NCBI GenBank assembly: GCA_008921705.1
Contig: VFFE01007027.1
Span: 54,976-118,975, forward strand
Reading direction: 5' to 3'
Origin: Burhinus oedicnemus
Taxonomy: Eukaryota > Chordata > Aves > Charadriiformes > Burhinidae
Length of the DNA stretch: 64,000 nucleotides
Each line of letters begins with the position of its first letter. Position 1 is the first letter of the stretch. Positions 37,311-49,021 of this stretch are shown in pieces. The notes beneath the pieces are model-generated. The model saw only the letters and a list, made by a program, of their open reading frames with translations, did no database searches and was not told where the DNA came from. Made by a program: the position numbers and the translations under genes.

Positions 37311-40300
37311 CTGTTGAAAAGTACAGCAGACATTTCTTACTTGATTGCTACCCATCCTAATGAATTGATAACCGTTCCTGGCCCTGGTACGCTGCCTGGT
37401 ACGTCACCCCTTCTTGAGAGGATGGGCTGCCTGACCTCACAAGCTGAATAGGCACTCAAGCCTGGTCAGGATTCAGATCAGAGCCTTCCCAGGAACCACA
37501 ACCACCTAATAGTTTTCTTAAGTGAACATTTCCTAATCGAACATCTCCCTCTGAACTCACTGTTCTCAGCATGTTGCCATGGTTTGGTCTGACACCTGCT
37601 CTCATTCACACAGAAAGTCTTGTGAGGGGTTGAGCCCAAGAGTCCCAGCATCCCAACACACAGACCTTCTGCACTGGAGAAAAGCCATCTTACTGATGGT
37701 CAGCGGGATCTGCCTGTGAGACGGAGATGTGGAGATGAGATGCACATTCTGCACCTTCCTCAGCAAGGAGACTAAGCAGTCCAGTGCTTCACTGGCTGCG
37801 TTCAGCACTGCCACACACCCAAATGCAAACACCCACGGGGTCAGGGCAGGACTCATCCCTTTCCAGCCTGCAATCAAAACCCTGTGCTTTGACCTAGACA
37901 GCTAGCTTGTAGCTTTATCCGGCCAAAAAATAGGGCAAGCACTTAGTCTCCCCCAAATACATACACCCCAATGTACTACAAACATATGGGCCTGAACTGC
38001 AGGCAACCATCTCATCAGCCATAAGTGCCTAAAAAGAGCAGAAGATGATGTTCATGATGATTGCCCATGTCACCTAACAACCTGCACTGTGTGCTTCATG
38101 GGAGCGGGAGCAGCTCTGCAGCAGAGCTACTGGGAAGACAAGCATCACCCTTCCCACTGGCTGTGACTGATGTCTCATTCTCTGGGATGTCTTTCTCACT
38201 AACAGGCAAAACCTTTTGTTGTCCTAGAGGTCTATAGGAGCCTTTGAGACACACTGAATGCCACTCATGAGACCACAATGGGACTCCCATATTAGGCCCT
38301 CTGTTTACTACATTTCCTTCTATTTTAGCCATCTTATCAAAAACCACTCTGTGTACTCTTCTGGTGAGAACATCTCTCTGCTTTCTACCCCAGGCTTTTA
38401 TCTCAGGTCTGTGTCATACAGTCACTTTATTTAGAGACTTGGAAACACTGCCAGCTTTAGAAAGAGGTCCCAGTGGCCTATGTCGCTGAAGGCAAATAAA
38501 ATTCCTTTTTTGTGGAAAATAATCATTAGCTTTGGACATATTTGCAATGTTACACGTGTCATCTGAGAAGGACTTTTCTTTGGGCTGTGCAAATCATTGT
38601 CCATAGGAAGTCCTTCACAGAAGCACACTGGCATCTTTCAAACACCCTGACATGCTGTTCTACTGGGAGGCATGGCGCAAGGACACAGCATGAACATCTC
38701 ACTACTTATATTAGTAAATTAAAAGCACTTGGAGACAACTTGGTACAACTCCCAGGATACAGGCGCTGCCCTGTTTTACAGGATGCGGTCAAGTGTTCAA
38801 TTGCATGAGTTTAGGCCCCATGTGGAGCAATTTTTAAATGAATGTTGACAGTACGCAAAGATCTCTTGAATCCCTCTAATCCTAGGTCTCCCCTAATCCA
38901 CCGTGCAAAGCCAGTTATTTGGGCCAACATGTTCCAACATGGGTGCCTAAACAAGCAGGCTGATTCAGAGTGGTGCAAAGCTGCCTTGACTCCCAGTGCT
39001 CTACACTTCTCTGAATTTTTTCAAGTCTCTTAGAGCAACCTCTGACAGTCCTGGGCATTGTGGTTCTCGTTGCTGTGATGCCTTAGGAGTCAAGCAGCAC
39101 CCAAGAGCGTATGCAAGGCATTTAAGGATCTCTGGGGCCTGCTGCTGCCTGGTAGCAGTTGGGCTCTGCATCTTGCTGGGAAGGTACGATGGGTGCCTGA
39201 TGAAGGGCGTTGGCTCTGTTGGGCTGTACTGCCCCGTACAGGACCACATTTCAACACTTGGCAAAGGGGTGAGGTGGGTACTACTGCATGCAACTCCAAC
39301 AAGACTGCCCTCAGCACAGCCCAGCCATTACTTTCCCTCAGCTGTCTCAACCCTCATTGACAGAATACACCATTTGTTTCATAAACCACCCCTATGACAG
39401 GCTTGTAGCTATTGCTGCAACGCAGTGCGAAAAGGCAGGCAGCATGTGTTGAAAGCAGCTTAGAAGAGCAAGTCTCTAACTCAAAGTCCTGTAGAAAACA
39501 CCACCTTCGCGCACCAGCATGCTGAGGCTATCTGCCAGCACGGAGCTGAAAGCATTAACGAACACACTACCTTCAGCTGCCGGAGGACAGATATTCTAAT
39601 GATAATTGGCTGCATTGCAACCTCATATGCACAGCACGTTTCACCGTGTGTAGTATCTGGAAAAATCCACTACAGCATTAGAATATCACCTACGTATGTG
39701 ATCTTTTACAGATAAAAAGTTTTAAGTCCCAAAGATACAAACTAAGAAGTTATTAGTGACACAAAAGGCTAATGAAGGTGGACACACTTGACAGATTCAT
39801 CTCCAAGAACAGGATGGGAGACATTTGGTCTTCTACCCAGAAGTGGAGAGGAATGTGAGCAGAATAAAAAGCAATGTTGGCATTTATAGCATATCAGCAT
39901 CAAGGTGAAACCAAAGAGGATTATTTTGTTTTAATGCACAAGACTGTTGTACTGTCAAAAGAGCTTATTTTTATTTTCCATCACAGTTTGTTGAAATTCT
40001 CCTGGACTGCAAAATACCCTTGAAAAATCAAAAGCTTTTTCTTGCTTTTCATACCCCAGACCAATGGTGTAGCTACTCTTGGTCTCCACACTGTGTTGTA
40101 TAATGTCAGGTAACAGACTTGGGGGAAAGAGATGAAGGGTACAGACAAGGAACAGTTTTAAAGTGGTGCATAGCCCCAGTAAAGAGAATTTCCCTTTTGC
40201 AGAAAGCACTGAAACAACCAGAGACATACCTTCTTTCATAGCATTAGTCATGCGCCTTTTAATCCACATGGGTAATGCCTGTGCACTAGAAGAACTGAAC

Positions 40301-43103
40301 TGAAGGATGTAAAAGAGACTAGACCTTGCTTGATCTGTGTGTGGCAAAGACAAAGATGACCAGCCTGTCTTTGTTCTACTTTACTATCTCGAAGTGCTAC
40401 TGAAATATCTCAGAACTGCCTAGGAAATTGGTTTTTCATGTTCTTCCTCCTGCTGCCCCCAAGGGCAAGTACTTTGTTCACTTGAGGGCTGAGGCATGTT
40501 TTTACAGAAATACCAAGTAGCAGCATACAAGGAATTATGTTGTGCACAGGAGTTTTGTATCAAGTCCCCTGCTGCCCTTCTGGGCAGCATGTCTCTTGGG
40601 GATGCCAGCCCCTGGGAAAGCGCTACCATGTACATTCACAAGGTTGCCTGGCTGCCAGACGATGCCAGTCTTCTAGAGGAAGGCGCTGTCCCAGGCTGTT
40701 TGTTCAAGTGAAAGGGCCAGGGTCACTGACAGATCCCATCATTTCACTGTAGTGCAACTCCGTTGACATTTCTTTACTCCAGGGGAAAATCTGCCTCATT
40801 GTCTTTTCTGACCCTCAGCACACATGACTTAGCCATGCACTAATTATCTCCTGTAGTGACAGGGGAGGAATAAGTCATGGGGAATATGTTGTCTGCAAGC
40901 TCTGTGGGATAGGACTCACAAGGAGACCTTCAGCCTGGCCATAAGAAGATCCCCCAAAATACCTTTCTGGCCAAAAGAAAAGATTCCCCCAGAGGCCAGT
41001 TTGGAGCAATGAGTAAATCACCCTCTGCAGTGCCAATCTCCAGACTACAATGGGAAACAGGGAGGTCAGTCCTTGGCTGGGACCAACACAAAGAGCCTGG
41101 CAAATTCTGGCTGGGAAGGGTGGCCTCATCTGCTGTAATTTAGACATCTCAGAGTTAGACATCTAAATGTGAACTTGGGCCCTGAGGCCTCCAGTATAGT
41201 CAGAGGAAAAGAAACAGGCACTTCATCTCAGCCAAGGAGGAACTTTTCATGACAGGAGTCATGTTCCCACCAGCACTTTGGTCAAGCTTGAATCATTTTT
41301 CTCCTCTTTCCTACTGCCAAGTGGAAATGGGACCATATTCCCAGGTCATCTCCTTGCAAAGCCATTCATCTCAGAGTGCGTGAGGAGGACAGCAGCTGCC
41401 ACTGGACACCTACATTTCACGGAGGACTCAGTGTTCCCTATGTGAGTTCAGCCGCTTCTGCACTGTTCAGGACAAAAATAGCTCTAGGAATACTACTGTT
41501 GTAGTATTTTATTAGTCTTCTAAAAATAGAGTAGCTAGCACATAAGTAATGAAGTCAAAGAATTAGCTGGTGAAGAGAATTTGAAGACTACGCCCTATGT
41601 GGCCTCTAAATTGACAATGAAGAACACTGCACATAGTAAACACACCTGAGATCCTACGAAAAAGAAATTCCCAAATGTGACCCTTGCAAAGGACACACTG
41701 AATACACTGAATACCTATTAACTCCATTCCTCTCTGTTTGCACAGAGAGACCGTGGCAGGAAGCACACCAATATTGCAGACAGCAGAAAGGCCAGTAGTT
41801 GCTGTAACGTGTACTGCTTACACTCCTGCCAAAGATTTAGTTGATGCCTATGCACTGTCCTGGCACTCTGTATGGTCGTGCATTTGCCCTGAGAGAGCAG
41901 GTTAATGACTGTCAAGAAGATTCAGACTATCCAATTCTTCAGCTTACAGTCAAGAAGCATTGTCAAACATCAGGCAGCCCCACTGGCTGGAGCAGGAGCT
42001 CTCAGTGCCCTGGCCTTGGGGAACACATTCATCTTCCCCAGGACACAGTGGGATAAAATCAGGTAGCAGAGATCACTGCAATGCAAAGCCAAGTGGGCAT
42101 GGCCATGGCAAAGCCCCTCTGTCCGACAGGACAGAAGTGGCAGCCAAGATCATCCTCCCCTGCACAGCCAGATGGAAACCATCCCGGAACAACAGAGCTG
42201 GGCAAGTCTGCCTTGCAGTGCTTGAGAAAAACAAGTGGCCCTATGCTGGCTGCTATGCACTCTAGGGCATGATCTGGCTAGCTCAGGATTAGCTACAGAA
42301 ACAGCAAAAAGAAAGAGGAAAAAAAATGCCCTCAAGCAAAGCAATCAAATAAGAGGGGTAAGGACCAGATGGTTTGGACTTTTCAGCTTGGCCATCATCC
42401 CTTCTGCAGTGGGTGAAGTCCTCCTTTCTGCTCCCCTCACACCATCATCTACCCCTCTCCATGTCTGACCCACTGGAACTGTGGGAGAAGCAGGCATGGG
42501 CGTGTGGGCGCCCAGGACAGGACCAACCATCCCCTGACCCCCTCTGCCTGCTCTCTCCTACTCCTGTCCCCCAATGTTAAAGTGCTGTTCTAACCTGAAA
42601 AGCAGATTTGCCCCTTCTCTGCTCAGCAGTGCTGTTGTCTCTCTGTGCCCAGGCTTGGGACAGGCTGATTATAAAAGGAAGACTTGACCAGTCCTCACTC
42701 TGCAGAGCTGACACTGACACTGGTCTCAGAGTGAGAGCAGGAGTCCCTTCTGGGTCATGCAGCGTCAACATAAGGGGAAAAGATCGATAAGTACACTCCA
42801 AAGAGCAGGGTCACTTGTGCAACCTCCTCTCCATCCTCAAGTTCAGCCTGGGGCCGCATTGCTGAATTGCCATGGATGTTCCCACAATGGGAAGAGGTGT
42901 AGGGCAACAGAGGCAGCATAATGCAACCACACCAGTCCCTGAAGTGGACTTTGTGGCCACACTATTGAGAGGCAAACCCCTGTGTACTGCTCTCTTTGTG
43001 CCAGGCAAGTGTATGGCAGCTGCCAGAGCATGAAATCAATGAATACATAAAAGCTGAGTTCTGGGTTAAGGCTGATGCACAGACCTGATGTCAGTGCATG
43101 GTT

Positions 43104-43205
43104 CCTTGTATTACTTGTCCTGGAATTGAAGGCAATTGATCCATCCCACGAATGTCTCCTCTAACCCAAATGCCAGGATTTGAATTTCTTTGAGAAAATG
43201 TAGAT
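43104..43205 (+). repeat. 102-bp direct repeat, copy A
   Basis: This segment starts CCTTGTATTACTTGTCCTGG and ends GAGAAAATGTAGAT. It recurs 610 bp downstream with 3 substitutions and no indels. It has no recognised transposon feature and no coding potential shared with the other copy. Confidence 0.95.
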
Positions 43206-43713
43206 ACCTCCCTGTCCCAAAGAGCGTGTGAGTGTATGACCTCAATAGAGAGTCGAGACACCCCCAGTAGGTGTGGAGCCAGGATAGTATGCAGAGGTCT
43301 CGCTATCTCAGCAACCAAACCACAAGCTCATTCTGTAGCGGGGAGGGGAAGAGAGGGTCAGTATCGCTGAAGAGAAGGCACAGAGGTCCTAGTTTGGAAG
43401 TGTATCACTCATTAGACATGCTGGGCAAATCAGAGGCAGGACCAAAACTTCAGGGATTTCCAGAAGAGGGTGGGAACACCTGAGAGGGCCTTTAAAGCAA
43501 AGCCAATTAGTTTTTAAGAATCAGGGGAGAAGGAGAGGCAGGTGCCATATCAAAAGCAGCTCTCTTGGTGGGGGAGCCCTGTGTAGAGCACAGGAAGGGA
43601 AATGAGCAGAGCCAGGCTGCAAATGCTCAGAGCAGGTAAAAGCATTTGTGGGAACAGAGGTCATGGGAAAGGGATGGCACCTTCAGATGGACCCCTCCAA
43701 AACCTCTGTGAAA

Positions 43714-43815
43714 CCTTGTATTACTTGTCCTGGAATTGAAGGCAATTGATCCATCCCACAAACGTCTCCTCTAACCCCAATGCCAGGATTTGAATTTCTT
43801 TGAGAAAATGTAGAT
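43714..43815 (+). repeat. 102-bp direct repeat, copy B
   Basis: This is the second copy of the 102-bp unit, about 97% identical to copy A in the same orientation, with 508 bp of unrelated-looking sequence between the two. Flanks outside the 102 bp do not match, so the boundaries are sharp. Confidence 0.95.
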
Positions 43816-44992
43816 GCTGGAGCAGTACTCTGAGGTCAGCTCAGAGCAGGTCTTTTCCCTGCTTACTGTGGTATCTCACAGCAGCATGCCAGCAGCCTTC
43901 CAAGAGCTGTGTGCCTGTTGGCACACAGGGTTGTGCAACAGATTCAGTTACAGTTTTGGGGCTCCTTTCTGAGTTTGGAGCCTTTGGGATGCATATCATT
44001 CCTTCCTAAGTAATTTTTCTGCAACTGGTATGTGCCACAGATCCTCACCAGTGCCCAGTCCATGAAGTACAAGAGGTACTTGGCAAATTCATGGCTGCAG
44101 GTATGTAACATGCTGTCCCAGATGAACTGCCTGCAGCCTCAGCCCTCACCCCAGCCCTCCTTCCCTAAGGCAAAGCATTTTAACCTAAACTGGATGAATG
44201 GGATTTCAGCTCATGTCTCAATGACTGCTTCAACCTAACCTGTGACATTTTTGCAACCACAGCAGGTCAGGGTCTGCGGGGAGATATTTATTTTTTAAGC
44301 AGCCAACATCACTGGAAAAACCACACAAAATTTCAGGCACATAAAGTTCCTTCCACCTCTAAATCTGCACACACCATTAGTTGAAGCAGCCCAGAATCTG
44401 ACTGTAACTTGTTAGCCACTATAACTCAGTCAAGTTTGATTAAATGCCCATTCCTTGAATCTCTTAGGAGCCCCAACTTGCAAAGTTAGATTGTTCTAGC
44501 TCAGGACCCAAGTGCTTCTCCTTTCAGTTCTCAGATTCCCTGGTTCAGTCCCAGGTGCATTGGCCAAGATGATGTCCATCATCTCCTTTAAAACAACAAA
44601 CAGACAAAGGAGATGCTCTCCTTCACACACCCCTCCAATGAAGTGCCTTCAGCAGCTAAAACCAAATCCCAAATATTGGAGACTTACAATGACACCGTGA
44701 GAGTTAGCAAGGCAGAAGCCCCCCCTGGTGATTATAACAACACCGGTGCTTGAGAAGAATCTTAGCTTCAAGGCATCTGGAATTGCTCTTGCAAGATCCA
44801 TTGTCAAATGAGATTTTTCCTTTGTTTAAAAATGTCAGCCTGAAGACCCCTGCCAGAGTGGTGGTACAGCCTGCTTGGGTTCACTCTGGCTCCCACAAGG
44901 CTTCAACAGTTCTCTTTGCCCCTCCTTGTCTCCAGGCTTAATTAGGAAATAATTTATCTTTATTGGCACTCTCTTTCCCCTGCTGCTTTGGC

Positions 44993-45012
44993 TTTTTTTT
45001 TTTTTTTTTTTT
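44993..45012. repeat. T20 homopolymer
   Basis: A run of 20 T on the plus strand, hence an A20 run on the gene strand. I see no retroposed body or target-site duplication beside it, so I treat it as a simple repeat. Confidence 0.9.
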
Positions 45013-45025
45013 CCCTTCATTCCAG

Positions 45026-45113
45026 AGCAGTGAGCTGTACAGGGAAGACCACAGGCCCATTCATTGTGGGTGAGGAATAATCTACAGCAGGGAGCTCTAC
45101 AAGGAAGACCCCA
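45026..45113 (+). repeat. Imperfect 60-bp tandem repeat next to a T20 run
   Basis: GCAGTGAGCTGTACAGGGAA near 45027 recurs as GCAGGGAGCTCTACAAGGAA 60 bp later, with about 4 mismatches over 27 bases; the intervening sequence is less similar. It follows a T20 homopolymer at 44993-45012. Confidence 0.6.
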
Positions 45114-47419
45114 GCAATGAATCTGCCCCAACTAGCATTGCCTGAGGGACAACAGAAACAGAAGAGGAGAGGAGGGTATCCCTTGGCTCCACTTACAGGC
45201 TAACAATAGGGATTCCTGGTGATACTGAAAGTAGGACACTACTCCCAAGGGATGTCATATGGTCAGCCTGTCCCAAACTGAACCACCAACCCCATCCAAT
45301 CTAATGATATGCCTACTTCATCACCCCAGCAATCTCCCTTGGTAAAAGCACACACAAAGAGACAAGGCTGTAAGGACAGCCACAGCTAGGAGACTACCAG
45401 GCTCCTGGACCCCTTCTGACTCCAGTTGAAGATCTACGTGTCTCAGGGCTGAGACCTGAGCACAGCCTGCTGTGCGCTAGGTTCTCTACATCTCTGCAAA
45501 CAGAAATTTCCTTGGCTTTCTCCACAATTGGCATTTGACCATTCACTAGGATAGCCAGAGAGTCAAAACCCAACCTTAACTTCTTGGGAGCCAGCGGCCT
45601 CAATCAGATCTCAGATGCACTCAGTAGAAAACAGTATCACTTTGGCAGCTCAGAGGGAGAGCCACTCACTATGCTGTACTTCCACTACTGCATGCAGTTC
45701 TTTCTGGGTAATTTCTCTAGGTTCTCCATCAACTGTGTTTTATTTAAATTGAGCCAGTGATAAAATTCCAGCCAATAATTTCTTCTGCCTTAAAGAGAAG
45801 TTTCCTTTTTGTGCAAGCCAGGCTTGCCCCAGCCTGTTACTAATTATAGATGGAACAGGCAGTTCAGAAAGGAGGAATCAGAGTTGTTTCCCTCCCTCCA
45901 GCAAATACCCATTGAAAAAAAATGACTCCTTTGCCTGATGGCACCAGAACTTTTGCCGGTAAGTTTAAAAAACAAGAGGGAAGATGATCAATGGAAAAGC
46001 TGAAAAGCTGACATGCAGTTAACTGCTCCACTCCTCCTTACAACATATACTTCCCTTATTTTCAGAGAGATGTCCTACTCTAGGAAGGCCAGTAGGATCA
46101 GATGAAAACTTGATCACAATAAAAAGGGCTTCAGTCACACTTTCTAGTTAGAGATCTCAAGGCTCCTTAAACACACAGGGAGGGAAGCCAAGCACAGAGC
46201 AGTAGAGGACTGCGGCACATAGGGCAACCATGTTCTTCTTGTCTCCCAGTCTCCCATCCTAACTGTCTGCAGGTTGCCTAAGGACCGCAGAGTTGTAGAC
46301 AAAGGGTCGGATGCAGAGCTGTGCCCAGCTCTGCTGGGACTCACAGGGCCAAGGGAAACACTATGGACAACACCTCCACATCCTGGCAGGGCTCATTTTG
46401 CCTGGCTCCAGCAGACAACTCTATTAGGTCTTTGGATCAAACTTCTAAGGAAATGATCCTGTGCACCTGGCCAGGTGCTGCATAGTCCATTAAACTTTTT
46501 GCCTTGTGTACTTTCTCTGTGAAAGTCCCTCCTCAGTGCTCTATTTCTAGCCCTCTGGAAACCCCACTTTACTCTGAACTGAAAGGAAGAGCGGAGGATT
46601 ATCTGGAGACAAGTGTTATCTCTAAGTGGAGCCACATGTATAAACCCCATTATTCTTAAATTCATCACCATAGAGTAAGACTTCCTTTCTGAGCTTTACA
46701 GTTTAAGATGCTTATCCTTCCCTGGAGTCCCCTCCTAATATGCTGGAAGTAATGATGTGTACCCATATCCCACGTCCAGTTTCAGGTCTCTCTACTAAAC
46801 TCAGCCCCACTAGCTACTTAATGCAGGTATGCGAAGTCATGAGGGCTCCCTCGATCCTCAAACTCCATGCACAGAGCAATTTTTAATGTTTATTGCATGC
46901 AGTCAAGACAAGAAAGAGGCAGGTGCAATGCCAGTGAGCACCCTGCCCTCGAGGTGATTTTCAAGCACTGCGACCTAGCAAACCCAGTGGAGAGTAGAGC
47001 CTGAAAGCCGAGGATGCCAGACCGGGTGTGCACAGACCCATCCAGATCTGCTTGGAGAAGTGTTCTTGCACTGCTGACTGCTCAACAAAGGGTTATTGTC
47101 TCAGAGCTGTCCCAACTGACAGCTGCTTGAGTCTAGTCTCCATAGCCAGGCTCCAGCCCCAGACAGGCAACCTTTCCACTTAACGGCATGTTTTAATGGC
47201 ATCAGGGAGCAGAAGCAGGGATGGGAAGCAATTCTGGGGGCAGATCAGCGGGGGACACTTTGGGCTCTCACCTTTGATGCTGAGGGAGCCTCAGACACTG
47301 GAGGAGGCAGGTGCTTAGCTTTCTTTAAAATGTTTATCCTTGGGCATATTTTGCCAGCAGGAAGCACTTCTAGCACGCACATGTCTTTGGCCTGTCACTG
47401 GCTGGCTGTGAGCCAACGT

Positions 47420-47433
47420 GTTGCCATGGAAAC
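47420..47433. promoter_or_regulatory. RFX-type X-box motif
   Basis: GTTGCCATGGAAAC matches the near-palindromic X-box recognised by RFX transcription factors in 13 of 14 positions of the symmetric form. It is in the intron between the two Ig exons, about 1.4 kb downstream (gene sense) of the first Ig exon. Confidence 0.4.
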
Positions 47434-48849
47434 TGGTAAATGCAAAATTATGACTTGACAGCAGTGTCCTGAGGAAAGAGGATCAACCTTCCTCCACATG
47501 TTTATGTCCCTGACCCAGGAAGCGTGCGCCTGCCTTGCGCCACTGTGGGTGGTATGCCATCCTGTCACAGCTTCGTGCTGGACATGGGGTGCTAGGAGGC
47601 AAGGAAGGACTGTGATCTCTGGGAGCACATCAGGGAAATGCTGCAAGAGGCGCTTCTCACCAAGGAGAGTTTTGGTGGGTGTTTGGTCTGGGGCTGATTG
47701 CTCTCTAGCTCTGAGGGAAATAGCTCCCCAAGATCCCTGCAAGACCCCAGCGCCAGCAAGCTCAGGGTCCCCTGAGCTGCCTGCCCGCAGGGATGCAGTG
47801 GGTGGACTGGCAGGCTTCCCACACCTGGCTGCAGCAGGGGGTGCAGACTTTCCTCCAGGGCATCCCAGCTCCAGTACCTATCCGTAAACAACTGAGGCTA
47901 TGAGGCTGACGAGGGCCACAGAAATACTGAGGGCAATAGAGCAAAGAGGCAGGCACAGTTCTGCCCTACCTCTGCTGCCTGCAAGCCCAGACAGCCCTTC
48001 CTGAGCAGATGGCATCCACTAGATACAAGTCAGTTATCCCGGATCCACTGGTATTTCTAGCCTAAGCCTGACCCTCTCTGCCTCATCGCAAAACAGCCAT
48101 GAATCCTGCAGTTATTACAAAGGAGGTCAACCATTTTGGGTGGGACTTTGAAGTCAAAACCAACAGGACTGAAATTAAATTAGAGCAATTGACAATGACC
48201 CATTTGAGCACTAACTGATTTTTCTAACTGATTTTTTAGTGGCTTCTAATTTTAAAAATTAATACTCTACCAAGTCCATACTGAGAAGGGGTGAGCTATT
48301 TTTCACACACTCAGACATAATATACGTTAGCAAAGAATTCAATTTTTCCAAGGGATTGGGCAGTTGGAAGCTGACTTTGCTGCCAGCTAGGTCAGGATAT
48401 ATGAATGTAAGCATAGTCATGATTATGGAATAATTTTAAGATACATAATATGTAAATATTTGCCCTTGAAAAATATCAGCATGGATCCATTTAAATAAAT
48501 TCCCAGCGAGAACTAGCAATTTCCCAGCTAGCAGGGAAAGAATTATCTCCCCAGGTCACTGGACACCCATCTCAGATACCCAATGCCACTGTTACCCAAG
48601 GAGAGCCCCCGCTACAAACCCAGCATCTATCCTGTGCGTGCCTTGCTCCTCTCCCTCGGCTGCTCTTTGAGGAAACTAGGAATCTTGCTCACTTTCCCAG
48701 GCACGGTAAATGCACTGTGCGTGGTCCTGTGACTCCGAGGAAGCATCTCTGTATCGCTCAGCACAGCACCACTTCTAGCCAGACTGTTCCCCAGACCCAG
48801 ACACTTAGCGTTAGTGAGCAGAGGCAGAGCGGCCCCTTAGCATACTTAC

Positions 48850-49021
48850 TTCCCATTCCCATACTTGATTCGGATGTCTTTACTCTTCTTCAGCTCTTTG
48901 CCATCTTTAAACCATTTGTAGGAGGGCTGAGGGTTTCCAGCAGTCGCCTCACATTTCAGTGAAATCTTTTCACCGACATGAACATTTGGGCTTTTCAGTT
49001 TCTTCAGTTTGGGAGGGACAG
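48850..49021 (-). CDS. NRG2: NRG2 exon: N-terminal half of the Ig-like C2 domain
   Basis: This 172-nt internal exon encodes the first half of the immunoglobulin-like domain of neuregulin 2, a secreted or membrane-tethered ligand of ErbB3/ErbB4. In the gene sense it reads CT, 56 codons, then AA. The peptide begins VPPKLKKLKSPNVHVGEK and includes LKCEATAGNPQPSYKWFKDG, followed by KELKKSKDIRIKYGNG. The Cys in LKC and the Trp in YKWF are the expected Ig core residues; the partner Cys is in the next exon. As I recall the mammalian families, it is closer to NRG2 than to NRG1 (GNPQPSY-WFKDGKEL and DIRIKYGNG are NRG2-like). The acceptor is TTTTTGTAG at 49022 upward and the donor is GTAAGTATG at 48849 downward. 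Entry phase is 1 and exit phase is 2. It is the most 5' exon in the window, so the N-terminal exon(s) lie beyond 64000. Confidence 0.96.

Larger units (their letters stand above)
37311..48849 (-). other. NRG2: NRG2 intron between the two Ig exons
   Basis: This 11.5-kb intron splits the Ig domain. It holds a 102-bp direct duplication (43104-43205 and 43714-43815), a T20 run at 44993-45012 next to an imperfect 60-bp-spaced repeat, an RFX-type X-box at 47420-47433, and an AT-rich, non-repetitive block at about 48100-48500 close to the upstream Ig exon. No LINE or LTR element was recognised. Confidence 0.8.
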
